Shown: positions 7,661 through 17,250, counted from the first letter of the stretch. The stretch is DNA of 64,000 nt from Candidatus Poribacteria bacterium (GCA_003635185.1 PYJA01000044.1:1-64000), one strand, 5' to 3'. Notes: a model not told the origin generated them from the letters alone. A program made the numbers and translations.

Positions 7661-8932
7661 ATGAAGACCTATATCACGTTTCTCATCTGCAGTATGTTGT
7701 TATTGTCAAGTTGTGCAATACCGGGAACAAAACCTGTTGAAACACAACCACCAACAACTTCTATCGATTCATTTGAAAGATTACAAGCTGATATTGATGC
7801 CGTATTGCAAGATGCTTTGTTTACAACTGCAAGCATTGGCATAAAGGTCGTTGCAGTTGAAACGAGAGAGGTGATTTACGCTAAAAACGCACAAAAATTA
7901 CACCATCCCGCTTCCACGACGAAACTGTTTACGGCAGCAACCGCCTTGGCAAAACTCGGATCGAACTACCAATTTGAAACAGAACTTTATACCGATACGG
8001 CAACAGACATACAAGTCGTAGAAAACATTTATCTCAAAGGCAAAGCCGATCCGGTACTTCAGTCTGACGATATAGTGAAATTAGCGAATGCGTTAGTCCA
8101 ATCCAACATAACGTCAATAGCAGGTAACATTGTTGTTGACGAAACTTACCTTGACACTGTCCGTGAAGGCCCGGGATGGATGTGGGATGATAAACCGCTT
8201 CAGATTAGCGCGCTAAGTATCCGAAACATTGAACCTGAAACAGGTACGGGCAGCAGAGCGATTGCCTGTGGACATCTTCTGAAAACCACACTGATAGAAA
8301 AAAATATCAACGTAATAGGAGAAGTTGTCTTAGGCACAGTGCCACCAGATGCGCACAGTGTTGCTACACATCTATCACCACCACTTGCCGACATTATCAA
8401 ATTAATGAACAAACCGAGTGACAATTGGATCGCTGAGATGCTATTTAAAGCAATTGGAGCCGAGGTGAAGGGTAAACCGGGAACGTGGAGAAAGGGCAGG
8501 GAGGTTGTTACTGAATTTTTAGGTGAAATTATGGATGAACTCCCAGCACATCGGTTCGTTGATGGTTCAGGACTTTCTCGGTACAATCTGCTTAACACCG
8601 AATTGCTCACAAAGCTGCTTGTCTATATGTCCCACAATTTTGAATTAATACCGGAATTTATGGCATCACTCCCGATTGCTGGTGTAGATGGTACTTTAAA
8701 AAATCGGATGCAAGGGATGTATGCTGAAAAGGTGCTGCGCGCGAAAACAGGAACGTTAAGCGGTGTTTCTGCACTTGCGGGTTATACCATAACGGCAGAT
8801 GGTGAAGTGTTGGCATTCGGTATTCTCATTAGCCACTATTTTGGATCTGCGGCAACGGCGCGAGGAATTCAGGATAAGATCGGGAATTATCTAACGCAGT
8901 TTAGTAGGAATTATAGTGAATTAGAAAAATAA
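7661..8932 (+). CDS. dacB: D-alanyl-D-alanine carboxypeptidase/endopeptidase, S13 (PBP4/DacB) family lipoprotein
   Basis: Removes or cleaves D-Ala-linked peptides in peptidoglycan. The three penicillin-binding motifs are present in order: S85-T-T-K88, S253-D-N255 and K362-T-G364. A signal peptide ends in the lipobox LSSC, so it is probably a membrane-anchored lipoprotein in the periplasm, unlike the soluble E. coli enzyme. At 423 residues it is somewhat shorter than the usual 450-500, mainly between the SxxK and SxN motifs. Start ATG 7661 follows the right end of a mobile repeat; no strong ribosome site is visible, so expression may depend on the repeat-derived leader. Confidence 0.88.
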   Translation: MKTYITFLICSMLLLSSCAIPGTKPVETQPPTTSIDSFERLQADIDAVLQDALFTTASIGIKVVAVETREVIYAKNAQKLHHPASTTKLFTAATALAKLGSNYQFETELYTDTATDIQVVENIYLKGKADPVLQSDDIVKLANALVQSNITSIAGNIVVDETYLDTVREGPGWMWDDKPLQISALSIRNIEPETGTGSRAIACGHLLKTTLIEKNINVIGEVVLGTVPPDAHSVATHLSPPLADIIKLMNKPSDNWIAEMLFKAIGAEVKGKPGTWRKGREVVTEFLGEIMDELPAHRFVDGSGLSRYNLLNTELLTKLLVYMSHNFELIPEFMASLPIAGVDGTLKNRMQGMYAEKVLRAKTGTLSGVSALAGYTITADGEVLAFGILISHYFGSAATARGIQDKIGNYLTQFSRNYSELEK

Positions 8933-8945
8933 TTGGACACTTCTT

Positions 8946-9046
8946 CTGTCCGAGTGATCTCCGAATCACGACTAAACCACTGGTAGTCGGGAATCGGAGA
9001 TCACTCGGACAACTCATATGTAAAGTTAATTGTAGAATCCACTATA
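8946..9046. repeat. Family C hairpin repeat (copy 1)
   Basis: CTGTCCGAGTGATCTCCGA is inverted as TCGGAGATCACTCGGACA, followed by a tail taaagttaattgtagaatcc and ACTATA. A near copy with both ends is at 61203-61337. This copy seems to lack the left terminal part. Non-coding; downstream of dacB it could also end transcription, but no T-run follows. Confidence 0.65.
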
Positions 9047-9160
9047 AGGTGAAGTATAGCAGATATTGCATGGGAATCATGCAATATCTGCTTTTCATAA
9101 AAATAAACACTTGTGAAAAAATTTCGAAACTAAATAACTCTGGGAACAATCCGTTTCCAT

Positions 9161-9189
9161 TTGACAATTCCGATATTTTGTATTACAAT
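9161..9189 (+). promoter_or_regulatory. Sigma-70-type promoter of argJ
   Basis: TTGACA (9161-9166), a 17-bp spacer and TACAAT (9184-9189) form a near-consensus promoter. Transcription would start near 9196, about 23 bases before argJ ATG 9219, which has AAGGAG at the right distance. Confidence 0.7.
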
Positions 9190-9218
9190 TCTGCTACACT
9201 ATCCGTAAGGAGCAATTC

Positions 9219-10424
9219 ATGGAACAGATAGATGGCGGAATTACCGTTGTACCTGGTGTGCAAGCTGCGGGCATTCACGCTGGCATCAAAAAGGAAGAAG
9301 CCAAAGATTTAGCCCTCATCGTTACCGATGTACCTGCTACTGCAGCAGGTGTTTTTACCAAAAACAGTGTTACAGCTGCCCCTGTACTGGTATGTCGTCA
9401 GCACTTAAGCGATTCAACGGCGCAAGCCATTGTAATCAACAGTGGAAATGCCAACGCATGCACAGGCGAACTCGGTATGTCAAATGCACAACGGATGGCA
9501 ACCGCAACAGCTGAACAACTTGGCATAGATAAAAATCTTGTCCTCGTCTCTTCAACCGGTGTTATTGGACAACAGTTACCGATGGATAGAATTGAAAACG
9601 GGATCCAACTCGCTGCCAACGCGCTTAGCACTGACGGTGGGAACGATGCCGCTGAAGCGATTATGACTACGGACACACACCCAAAATCCGCTGCTGTTGA
9701 AATAGAAATTGATGGTAAACCCGTGAGAATCGGTGGGATTGCCAAAGGTTCAGGGATGATTGCCCCAAATATGGCGACAATGCTCTCCTATCTAACAACG
9801 GATGTTAACATCAATAGTGAAACGCTCCAGTCTGCTTTAACCTGTGTTGTAGATAATACATATAACCTCTTGACCGTTGATACTGATCGCAGCACTAATG
9901 ATACTGTGATAATACTTGCTACAGGCGGGGCAGAAAATTCGAAGTTAACCGACTCCAAAGGCAACAAATATGATACATTCTGTGAAGGATTGCAATTTGT
10001 CTGTACTGAATTGGTAAAGATGCTCGCACGCGATGGCGAAGGCGCAACTAAACTCGTTGAAGTCGTTGTAAAACATGCTAAAAACCGTAGCGACGCGAAA
10101 AAAGCTGCACGTGCTGTTGCGGAATCGCCCCTCGTCAAAACAGCTGTTTTTGCAAACGATGCCAACTGGGGGCGAATTATGATGGCAATTGGCAAATCCG
10201 GTGCAGAATTTGATCCCTATCAAGTGGACGTACTGCTTGGAGATTATCTTCTCGTTAAAAACGGGATGGATGCTGGCTATGACGAGGATAAAGCAACTCA
10301 ATTGTTTGACAACGATCCCGTCCGGATTACAATTGATCTGCGCGCTGGTGATGCTGAAATAACTATGTGGACCTGCGATTATTCTTACGATTACATCCGA
10401 ATTAATGCCGATTATCGGACATAA
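9219..10424 (+). CDS. argJ: Bifunctional ornithine/glutamate N-acetyltransferase ArgJ
   Basis: Transfers the acetyl group from N-acetylornithine to glutamate in the cyclic arginine pathway; many family members also make N-acetylglutamate from acetyl-CoA. The 401-residue length is typical. The autocleavage region KGSGMIAPNMATML is intact, the Thr of ATML being the expected new N-terminal nucleophile of the beta chain. The C-terminal block NDANWGRIMMAIGKSGA is also typical. It has its own promoter and stands alone; other arg genes are not in the window. Confidence 0.95.
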   Translation: MEQIDGGITVVPGVQAAGIHAGIKKEEAKDLALIVTDVPATAAGVFTKNSVTAAPVLVCRQHLSDSTAQAIVINSGNANACTGELGMSNAQRMATATAEQLGIDKNLVLVSSTGVIGQQLPMDRIENGIQLAANALSTDGGNDAAEAIMTTDTHPKSAAVEIEIDGKPVRIGGIAKGSGMIAPNMATMLSYLTTDVNINSETLQSALTCVVDNTYNLLTVDTDRSTNDTVIILATGGAENSKLTDSKGNKYDTFCEGLQFVCTELVKMLARDGEGATKLVEVVVKHAKNRSDAKKAARAVAESPLVKTAVFANDANWGRIMMAIGKSGAEFDPYQVDVLLGDYLLVKNGMDAGYDEDKATQLFDNDPVRITIDLRAGDAEITMWTCDYSYDYIRINADYRT

Positions 10425-10492
10425 ACGAATTTCGACTAAATACCAATTCTTTGGCAGATTAAAGAATTACGGTAGTATCCAAAAAATTTAAT

Positions 10493-10521
10493 TTGACATT
10501 TTCATGATAATATGTTAAAAT
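10493..10521 (+). promoter_or_regulatory. Sigma-70-type promoter of the tRNA cluster
   Basis: TTGACA (10493-10498), 17-bp spacer, TAAAAT (10516-10521), about 50 bases before the first tRNA. All three tRNAs lie on the plus strand with gaps of 48 and 11 bp, so one transcript is likely. Confidence 0.7.
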
Positions 10522-10574
10522 AAATTCGTTTTTAAGATATGTGTTATTTCTTTAACGCTGATCTTTAAGATGAT

Positions 10575-10646
10575 GCGGGAGTAGCTCAGCGGTAGAGCTC
10601 CACCTTGCCAAGGTGGAGGTCGCGGGTTCAAATCCCGTCTCCCGCT
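10575..10646 (+). tRNA. tRNA-Gly (GCC)
   Basis: Acceptor GCGGGAG pairs with CTCCCGC; D arm GCTC/GAGC; anticodon stem CACCT/AGGTG with loop TTGCCAA, anticodon GCC; T arm GCGGG-TTCAAAT-CCCGT. CCA is not encoded. Confidence 0.95.
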
Positions 10647-10694
10647 TCTATACCAATATTTTTGGTAAGCGCGTTTTGTAAGCGCGCACATTTC

Positions 10695-10769
10695 GGTGGC
10701 GTAGCCAAGTGGTAAGGCACGAGTCTGCAAAACTCCTATCCGTCGGTTCGATTCCGACCGCCACCTCCA
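10695..10769 (+). tRNA. tRNA-Cys (GCA)
   Basis: Acceptor GGTGGCG pairs with CGCCACC; anticodon stem GAGT/ACTC with loop CTGCAAA, anticodon GCA; T arm GTCGG-TTCGATT-CCGAC. The discriminator T is followed by an encoded CCA (10767-10769). Confidence 0.94.
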
Positions 10770-10780
10770 TCTCAATATAC

Positions 10781-10854
<74 letters not shown>

Positions 10855-10931
10855 TCCTACCTAAGATGGAGATTGAATAGTTGTGTTCTAAACTTGTTAA
10901 CTGAAACAACAAACATTTGGAGACCATGTTT

Positions 10932-13229
10932 ATGAAAGCCAATCAGTTTTTCACAATAATTTTTTTGATTAGTGTTTTTGTTTTACCAAAAACCTTTGCA
11001 GCGGATGCACCGCATACTATTCTTGAAGGACATGCCGATGTGGTATATAGTGTTGCCTTTAACTCTGATGGTAGCATGCTTGCAAGTAAGAGCAAACAGG
11101 GAACCATCAAGATATGGAATCCTACCACGAGACAACCTGTAAGTACTATAAATACAAATACCGGTGGAGATATCGTATTTAGTCCTGATGGACGCCTCCT
11201 GGCAAGTGGCGACGAAAGAGGTAAAGTAGTTAATTTGTGGAATCCGAATTCTGGTGAACTAATAAAAACAATTAACGAACACCAAGGGCAAGTCAGCAGT
11301 ATTGCATTTAGTCCTAATGAAACTGTACTCGCCATCGGAACTCGTGATGACAAAATCTATCTTTGGAACTACGACACAGGTAAACTATTGCGAATTTTAG
11401 GAGCCAAAAAACCGAGCGGTCTCTCTTTTAACACCGATGGAAGCGTCCTTGCTAATAGGGTTATCGGAGATAGACAAATCAAAGTATGGGATACCAATAC
11501 AGGAGAATTCCTATACACGTTTGAACCGAGGGTAGAACTTGTCTTTGATATTGCATTCAGTCCAGATGGACACATATTAGCGAGTGCTGGTTGGGGTGGA
11601 ATAGATTTATGGGATACCAACACCGGAGAACTATTACGATCTTTTCCCAGACAAAATGGAAGGTTTATTATATGTGTTGCGTTTAGTCCAGATGGACGCG
11701 TGCTTGCTGGCGGAAGAGATGACAAGAAAATAGACTTGTGGGATGTAAATAATGCTCTGTTCCTGAAAACACTTACCGGACACGCAGGAGACGGAAGAGA
11801 TGGTGATACGGCGTTTGTCTATGACGTTATGTTTAGTCCTGATGGGCAAATCCTGGCAAGTGCAGGTGGTGATAAAACAGTGCGTCTGTGGGAGATTACG
11901 CCACCAAAAGAAATAGCGCCACCGCAGTTTCCTGAAGGTTTAATCGGTCCAAATGTCAAAACATGGACAGAGGATTTCAACGCGGGGCATCTTGATTCAT
12001 GGACAAAACGTGAACACCAACGGGAAAGAGTCGCTTGGGATGTAAAAAATGGACAGTTGGAAGCGCGTACCCAAACTTTTTGCAATGGCCGATTAAATCT
12101 CAACAACGAATTGGCACTTAACACAAATTATACACTTGAATTCACAGCATTTCCTATTGAGGCGGAACAACTTCGCGTCAAACTGAAAGTTGATTCAACA
12201 GCCGAAGCGAACGCGGGCATCTTTATTGGGAAAAAACCTGACAGTTCATATCACAAGGTGTTCCAACATGCGTATCTGTTCGCAAACCATACACTCGGCA
12301 ATCCGGACAGTTGGGGTCATGGTAGTGGCGCGCCAAAGATCGGACTGAACTTAAAAGAGATAGATGTGGTATTCGATCGTGGACACTTCTATCTTTATTC
12401 AGATGGTGAATACATTGTTGACTTTCAAGTAAACATCCAAGAAATAGACTACGTTGGCATAGCTGTTTTTCCTAAAAAATGCTTTGAAGATGCTGCCGTG
12501 ATTTTGGACGACTTTGAAATATCCGGTCCAACCATACCTGATATTAGAATACCAAAAGAGATACCTGATGACAGAATTGAAGATAAGCCGGTTGAAATAG
12601 AAAGTGCATGGGTTGAAGATTTCAACGATGGACATCTCGATTCATGGACAGAAGATAAAAACCAAAAGGAACGTAAAAGAGTCACTTGGCAAGCAAAAGA
12701 TGGGCATCTGGATGTGTGGATTCAACCATTGTTAGCAAAAGCACTTATTCAAACCTACGAGTTGGAATTTACCGGTTTACCTATCAAAGCTGAAAAACTT
12801 CGTGTTAAGGTAGATGTGCTTGAAGCACATAACGCAAACGTTGGTATGCTTATCGGACAGTATGACTGGACTGGTGGCATATTCAGGCGCACCTATAAAA
12901 TCCTTCACAAATCTATATGGGGTCCAATAGAATTCCGAGGACAAAATCCGGATGTTAGATACGAAAATCTAAAAGAGATTGAAATTGTTTTTAATAAAGG
13001 ACATTTTGAATTGTTATCTGAAGGAGAGCATATCCTTGAGTTTGATGAACCAAACCTCCCTACGATTGATTGTCTCGGCATCGTAGCATATACCACTGAG
13101 GTTCCGCTGGCACATTTTGTGATGGATAACTTCGTAATTTCGGACCTCGTTGCACCAGAAGAGAAGAGTCTGAATATAAATGCCAAGGGCAAGGCTGCGG
13201 TTTTGTGGGGAGAGTTGAAGCAGCAATAA
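10932..13229 (+). CDS. Secreted seven-bladed WD40 protein with two LamG-like modules
   Basis: ATG 10932 is chosen because a signal peptide starts there (MKANQFFTIIFLISVFVL, cleavage near TFA-A) and GGAG lies 9 bases upstream. Residues about 25-330 hold seven WD40 repeats (repeated FSPDG-x-x-LAS and LWD/LWN), enough to close a propeller. Two homologous modules follow, each opening with W-x-EDFN-x-GHLDSW (about 350 and 560) and built like a concanavalin-type sugar- or protein-binding sandwich. The protein ends KAAVLWGELKQQ, a tail shared with three other secreted proteins here. The next gene is a single copy of the same module. No enzyme motif is seen; a surface binding role is inferred. Confidence 0.8.
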   Translation: MKANQFFTIIFLISVFVLPKTFAADAPHTILEGHADVVYSVAFNSDGSMLASKSKQGTIKIWNPTTRQPVSTINTNTGGDIVFSPDGRLLASGDERGKVVNLWNPNSGELIKTINEHQGQVSSIAFSPNETVLAIGTRDDKIYLWNYDTGKLLRILGAKKPSGLSFNTDGSVLANRVIGDRQIKVWDTNTGEFLYTFEPRVELVFDIAFSPDGHILASAGWGGIDLWDTNTGELLRSFPRQNGRFIICVAFSPDGRVLAGGRDDKKIDLWDVNNALFLKTLTGHAGDGRDGDTAFVYDVMFSPDGQILASAGGDKTVRLWEITPPKEIAPPQFPEGLIGPNVKTWTEDFNAGHLDSWTKREHQRERVAWDVKNGQLEARTQTFCNGRLNLNNELALNTNYTLEFTAFPIEAEQLRVKLKVDSTAEANAGIFIGKKPDSSYHKVFQHAYLFANHTLGNPDSWGHGSGAPKIGLNLKEIDVVFDRGHFYLYSDGEYIVDFQVNIQEIDYVGIAVFPKKCFEDAAVILDDFEISGPTIPDIRIPKEIPDDRIEDKPVEIESAWVEDFNDGHLDSWTEDKNQKERKRVTWQAKDGHLDVWIQPLLAKALIQTYELEFTGLPIKAEKLRVKVDVLEAHNANVGMLIGQYDWTGGIFRRTYKILHKSIWGPIEFRGQNPDVRYENLKEIEIVFNKGHFELLSEGEHILEFDEPNLPTIDCLGIVAYTTEVPLAHFVMDNFVISDLVAPEEKSLNINAKGKAAVLWGELKQQ

Positions 13230-13279
13230 AAATGACGTATCCATATAATGCGTCATAACCATAATAATAGGAGTATCGA

Positions 13280-14041
13280 ATGAATAGACGGCACACACTA
13301 TTTCTGATTATTTGTGCGTTAATAATTGTTCAAGGGCAAATGGTGTCCGCTGAGACTTGGGTAGAAAATTTCAGTGATGATAATCTTGATTCATGGAAGG
13401 AATATGATGAGCACCATGATGGAGGCATTTGGGCACCAAAAAAAGTAATCTGGCAAACAAAAAATGGAAAATTAGATGTTTGGATAGATCCACCTCCCAC
13501 CCCCGGAATCTTTGAAATATTTCCGCTCGAATTTGTTGGTTTTCCAATTATGGCTAAAGAACTCAATGTCAAAGTCAAGATTCTTGAGACAAGCAGATTC
13601 GGCATTGGAATTCTAATAGGGCAATATGATGAAAGAGGTGGTGTAATAGGCGATACGTTTCATTTTCTTAACAGCTCTTTTATCCCTTTAAATAAAACGC
13701 CTTTTAGAAATGGAGTAATTCAAACACCACCACTCCATACATTTGAAATAACGGAAATCGCCCATCAAGTTGATTCAGATCATTTGCCTCTTGAAGAAAT
13801 GGAAATTTCATTTAACAATGGACACTTCAAGTTTTTGTCCAAAGATGATCTATTAACTGAATTCAAGTGTCCACAAATGACAAAAATTAATTGCATTGGG
13901 ATAATTGCGTATGTGGAACGGGGGGCAGGGGCGATTGGAGAATTTGTATTAGATGACTTTATTCTTTCCGCTCCCACATTCTATGATGTTAGTCCTAAAA
14001 GTAAGGCTGCGGTCTTATGGGGTGAACTAAAACGTCAATAA
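13280..14041 (+). CDS. Secreted LamG-like module protein
   Basis: AGGAG precedes ATG 13280. A signal peptide (IICALIIVQGQMVSA-E) is followed by one module opening TWVENFSDDNLDSW, clearly related to the two modules at the end of the WD40 protein 50 bp upstream. The C-terminus SKAAVLWGELKRQ is almost identical to that protein's tail. It probably arose by duplication of the upstream 3' end plus a new signal peptide. Likely co-transcribed and exported with it. Function not known. Confidence 0.78.
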   Translation: MNRRHTLFLIICALIIVQGQMVSAETWVENFSDDNLDSWKEYDEHHDGGIWAPKKVIWQTKNGKLDVWIDPPPTPGIFEIFPLEFVGFPIMAKELNVKVKILETSRFGIGILIGQYDERGGVIGDTFHFLNSSFIPLNKTPFRNGVIQTPPLHTFEITEIAHQVDSDHLPLEEMEISFNNGHFKFLSKDDLLTEFKCPQMTKINCIGIIAYVERGAGAIGEFVLDDFILSAPTFYDVSPKSKAAVLWGELKRQ

Positions 14042-14182
14042 AAATATTGGATATTCTATTAGTAATCTATCAAGTAACGTGAGTTTGATAAAAGCCCATT
14101 GTAGCGCAAGATGTGCCTTCGGAGAAAAGACCTGTTATTGAGCTAATGTCATTTATTATCAAACTGGCGTTATCCAGTACAC

Positions 14183-15013
14183 CTATGAGTCAAACAGATA
14201 GGATATAAGTTTGTTTCCTTCTCGGAAATCGGGAATAATGATGTCCGCTCCAGCGCGAATTAGACGTTCCCGTTTATCCGCATTCATATTGTAAACGTTA
14301 TCTTCCACTGAAGCGACTCCCACGGCAATTGCCCCTACCGCTTTCGCGTTTTCAATCTCCACATATCCATCCCCGATAATAAGAAGTTCACTGCCGCTCA
14401 ATTTGAAATCTGTGAGAATTTTCTGAATAACCATGGCTTTGGAAAACTTTTTATACTCACGCAATGCTCCAAAAATCCCTCCATCAAAAAACGCTGCAAC
14501 ACCGAGAAGTTCCGCTTCGTTTTTTACGAATTCAACATCAGTTCCACTTGCAAGATAACATTTCACACCCAACTCATGCAAACTTTGAAGAAATTCAAGT
14601 GACTTATGAACACGTAGTGTTTCCGCAGACAAGTTCCCTACCGCGAGTCCCGAAATCCTTTGTTCAACAATAGGCAGTAAACGTCTATTGTATTCATCTT
14701 TGTAAGCAAGTGGGTCCTTCGGTTTTCCTCCGCGTTTCTCAATTTCCTCACCTAACTGCATCATCTGATAGATCGTCTGTTTACCCGTCAATCTATCAAC
14801 AAATTCAACTACAACAGCTTCCAATTGTTCTTGGGTTTCAGTGGTATCAGTTTCTGTTTGAAGAAACTCCACCATCATCGGTACCATCACGTTCTGCCAT
14901 CCGTCTCGAATGAGAGAAATCGTCCCATCAAAATCAAAAACGACATGACGGATATTTCCCGTCTGGACTTTGTGATGAATTTCAATGCTGGTCCCGTCTA
15001 ATATATTCTGCAT
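14183..15013 (-). CDS. HAD-superfamily phosphatase
   Basis: The motifs of haloacid-dehalogenase-type phosphatases are present: VVFDFDGTI (motif I, nucleophile Asp in the first 35 residues), the Ser/Thr motif II in CYLASGTD, and IIGDGYVEIENAKAVGA near the end (metal-binding acid). The cap region between residues 45 and 150 resembles phosphoglycolate phosphatase-like members. The start is set at ATG 15013 because GAGG lies 6 bases before it; GTG 15025 would overlap that site. Substrate unknown; the gene is divergent from the DUF58 gene. Confidence 0.75.
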   Translation of the reverse strand: MQNILDGTSIEIHHKVQTGNIRHVVFDFDGTISLIRDGWQNVMVPMMVEFLQTETDTTETQEQLEAVVVEFVDRLTGKQTIYQMMQLGEEIEKRGGKPKDPLAYKDEYNRRLLPIVEQRISGLAVGNLSAETLRVHKSLEFLQSLHELGVKCYLASGTDVEFVKNEAELLGVAAFFDGGIFGALREYKKFSKAMVIQKILTDFKLSGSELLIIGDGYVEIENAKAVGAIAVGVASVEDNVYNMNADKRERLIRAGADIIIPDFREGNKLISYLFDS

Positions 15014-15120
15014 AGGTGTCCTCACTCTGATAAAGACATTGATTTCTTACTGCTTTTCTGATAATATAAAGGGATATAGATAATTATGCAACGAAAATTT
15101 GCCCCTCACCTGGAAATGAT

Positions 15121-15996
15121 ATGGATGAAAAAGAGATTCTCAAAAAGATTAGACGCATTGACATTTTCACAAATCGGTTAGTGAATACCGTTTTTGCGGG
15201 CGAGTATAAGAGCATTTTCAAGGGGCAAGGAATTACATTTGATGAGGTGAGAGAATACCAGGAAGGTGATGAAATCCGAACGATTGATTGGAATGTCACT
15301 GCACGCATGGGACACGCTTACGTCAAAAAGTATGTTGAGGAACGTGAGTTAGTGATGATGTTGGTGGTGGACATGAGTGCATCAACTGCATTCGGCAGTA
15401 TTCCTGAAACGAAAGCGGAGATTGCAGCAGAAATTGCCGCGCTACTTGCGTTTTCCGCCATCAAAAATAATGACAAAGTCGGTTTAATCTGCTTCACCGA
15501 TACAGTTGAGCATTTTGTCGCGCCACGCAAAGGGAAAAGACATGTCTTGCGTGTTGTGCGGGATATTCTCCGTTTTCAGCCGAATCATTCTGGCACAGAC
15601 ATTGCTGAAGCATTAATATTTGCTGATCAAGTTTTAAAACCGCATAGTGTTGTATTTCTAATATCAGATTTTAAGGATACTGACTACCAGAAGCAGCTCC
15701 GCATCACCGGCAAACGGCATTCACTTATCGCTATCACCCTACAAGATCGACGAGAGATAGAGATGCCAAATGTCGGTTTAATTGAGTTTGAGGATGCAGA
15801 GACGGGTGAACGAGTGGTAGTAGATACACGCTCTGAACAAGCAAGACAACTATATGCAGAACTCACTCAAAAAACGGATGCAGAACGGTTACAAGTTTTT
15901 CGGGGAAACCAAACAGATTTTATCAATATCCAGACAGATGAGTCTTATGTAGCACCACTGATGCGCTTCTTTCGCCAACGTGCTGCGCGCAGTTAG
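15121..15996 (+). CDS. DUF58 family protein (vWA-like, MoxR-associated type)
   Basis: The block FDEVREYQEGDEIRTIDWNV (about residues 43-62) is the signature of DUF58 proteins, and VVDMSAS is a metal-ion-dependent adhesion-like motif of a vWA fold. Such proteins usually work with a MoxR-type AAA ATPase in assembling or activating envelope or metal complexes. No MoxR gene is adjacent here, although a BatA-like vWA protein, often in the same gene family set, is at 39966. Ribosome site before ATG 15121 is weak. Confidence 0.85.
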   Translation: MDEKEILKKIRRIDIFTNRLVNTVFAGEYKSIFKGQGITFDEVREYQEGDEIRTIDWNVTARMGHAYVKKYVEERELVMMLVVDMSASTAFGSIPETKAEIAAEIAALLAFSAIKNNDKVGLICFTDTVEHFVAPRKGKRHVLRVVRDILRFQPNHSGTDIAEALIFADQVLKPHSVVFLISDFKDTDYQKQLRITGKRHSLIAITLQDRREIEMPNVGLIEFEDAETGERVVVDTRSEQARQLYAELTQKTDAERLQVFRGNQTDFINIQTDESYVAPLMRFFRQRAARS

Positions 15997-16062
15997 ATGA
16001 GGGTGTGCATAAATACATATAACAAAATAGTCCTTTTTATCCTATCCTTTCTATTGAAATAA

Positions 16063-17070
16063 ATGGAAAACTATGATATTCTTACGATCGGGCGCAGCTC
16101 CATAGACCTATACTCTAACGATGTCGGAAACCCATTTCCCGAAATCACAAGTTTCGGCGCGTTTGTCGGAGGATGTCCTACCAATATCAGTGTAGGAACA
16201 CGACGTCTTGGGTTAAAGTCTGCTCTTCTCACAGCAGTTGGTGATGATCCAGTCGGAGAATTCCTACTCAAGTTTTTAAAGGATGAAGGCGTTGAAACGC
16301 AATTTATTGTCAACAAACCGGGGCACCGAACAAGTGCTGTCGTTCTCGGAATTGAGCCGCCTGACCGATTTCCACTCATCTATTACCGTGATAACTGCGC
16401 GGATATTGAACTCACAATTGATGATGTCATTGCGTCACCGATTGCTGAATGCCGTTCAGTGCTAATATCTGGCACAGGTCTCAGTAAAGAACCGAGTCGG
16501 AGTGCTACGCTCTACGCAATAGAGCAGGCAAAAGCGTTTGACCGATTGGTGTTTCTGGATTTAGATTTTCGTGCAGACCAATGGCATGACCCGCGCGCTT
16601 TCGGTGTAAGTGTGCGGTCCGCTTTGCGCAACGTTGATATCGCCATTGGGACTGAGGAGGAAATTAAAGCAGCATCACTTACCGACATTTCACACCTGTC
16701 AATAGAACATTCCCAAATCTCAAATCCGAACATTGAGGGGGATATGGAAGCTGCCATCGCAACTATTCTAAATGCGGGACCTGAGGCACTGGTAGTAAAA
16801 CGTGGTAGTGATGGCGCAGACATCTATTTAAAACATGGAGAAATCATTCATGCCGCACCGTTTCCGGTTGAAATCTATAACACGCTCGGGGCAGGTGATG
16901 CATTTGCAAGTGGTTTTATCTATGGCATACTCAACGAATGGGATTGGCAAAAATCCGCTCGGTTGGGTAATGCTACTGGGGCAATTGTTGTTACACGGCA
17001 CGGGTGTGCAAACTTCATGCCGACAATGGCAGAAGTCAACGCCTTTGTCGCACAGAGAGGGAAACTGTAG
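16063..17070 (+). CDS. iolC: 5-dehydro-2-deoxygluconokinase (PfkB family)
   Basis: Phosphorylates 5-dehydro-2-deoxy-D-gluconate in myo-inositol breakdown. The PfkB C-terminal signature NTLGAGDAFASGF (catalytic Asp in GAGD) and the N-terminal GGCPTNISVGTRRLGL block fit IolC rather than ribokinase, as does the neighbour iolD 180 bp downstream on the same strand. Length 335 is typical. No strong ribosome site precedes ATG 16063. Other iol genes (A, B, E, G) are not adjacent. Confidence 0.88.
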   Translation: MENYDILTIGRSSIDLYSNDVGNPFPEITSFGAFVGGCPTNISVGTRRLGLKSALLTAVGDDPVGEFLLKFLKDEGVETQFIVNKPGHRTSAVVLGIEPPDRFPLIYYRDNCADIELTIDDVIASPIAECRSVLISGTGLSKEPSRSATLYAIEQAKAFDRLVFLDLDFRADQWHDPRAFGVSVRSALRNVDIAIGTEEEIKAASLTDISHLSIEHSQISNPNIEGDMEAAIATILNAGPEALVVKRGSDGADIYLKHGEIIHAAPFPVEIYNTLGAGDAFASGFIYGILNEWDWQKSARLGNATGAIVVTRHGCANFMPTMAEVNAFVAQRGKL

Positions 17071-17125
17071 TACATTTAAATATAATACCATTTCTGGATG
17101 ATCGCTTTTCATTAACAAAAGGCAC

Positions 17126-17161
17126 GTTTGTAGTCGCGCAATTCATTGCGCCTCTTACATT
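17126..17161. repeat. Short hairpin repeat, family I (copy 1)
   Basis: gtttgtagtcGCGCAATTCATTGCGCctcttacat; the capitalised core is a dyad. A second copy lies at 19157-19215 on the other side of iolD, where a 22-23 bp palindrome has been inserted in the dyad. Confidence 0.6.
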
Positions 17162-17250
17162 CATCTCCATGTGATTTCCATAACCTCATAAAATTTGCTA
17201 AATGCGATTTATTTCAGAATTGGTATAAACAGAAAATATAGGTGATTAAA

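Noticed and set aside
8946..9046. Transcription terminator after dacB
   Set aside because: The hairpin is strong but lacks a T-run and recurs at 61203 with inverted ends, so a mobile repeat is the better reading.
10515..10775. 86-codon minus-strand open frame
   Set aside because: It lies across tRNA-Gly and tRNA-Cys; the translation (RSESNRRIGVLQT-type) is the familiar artefact of reading tRNA genes backwards.
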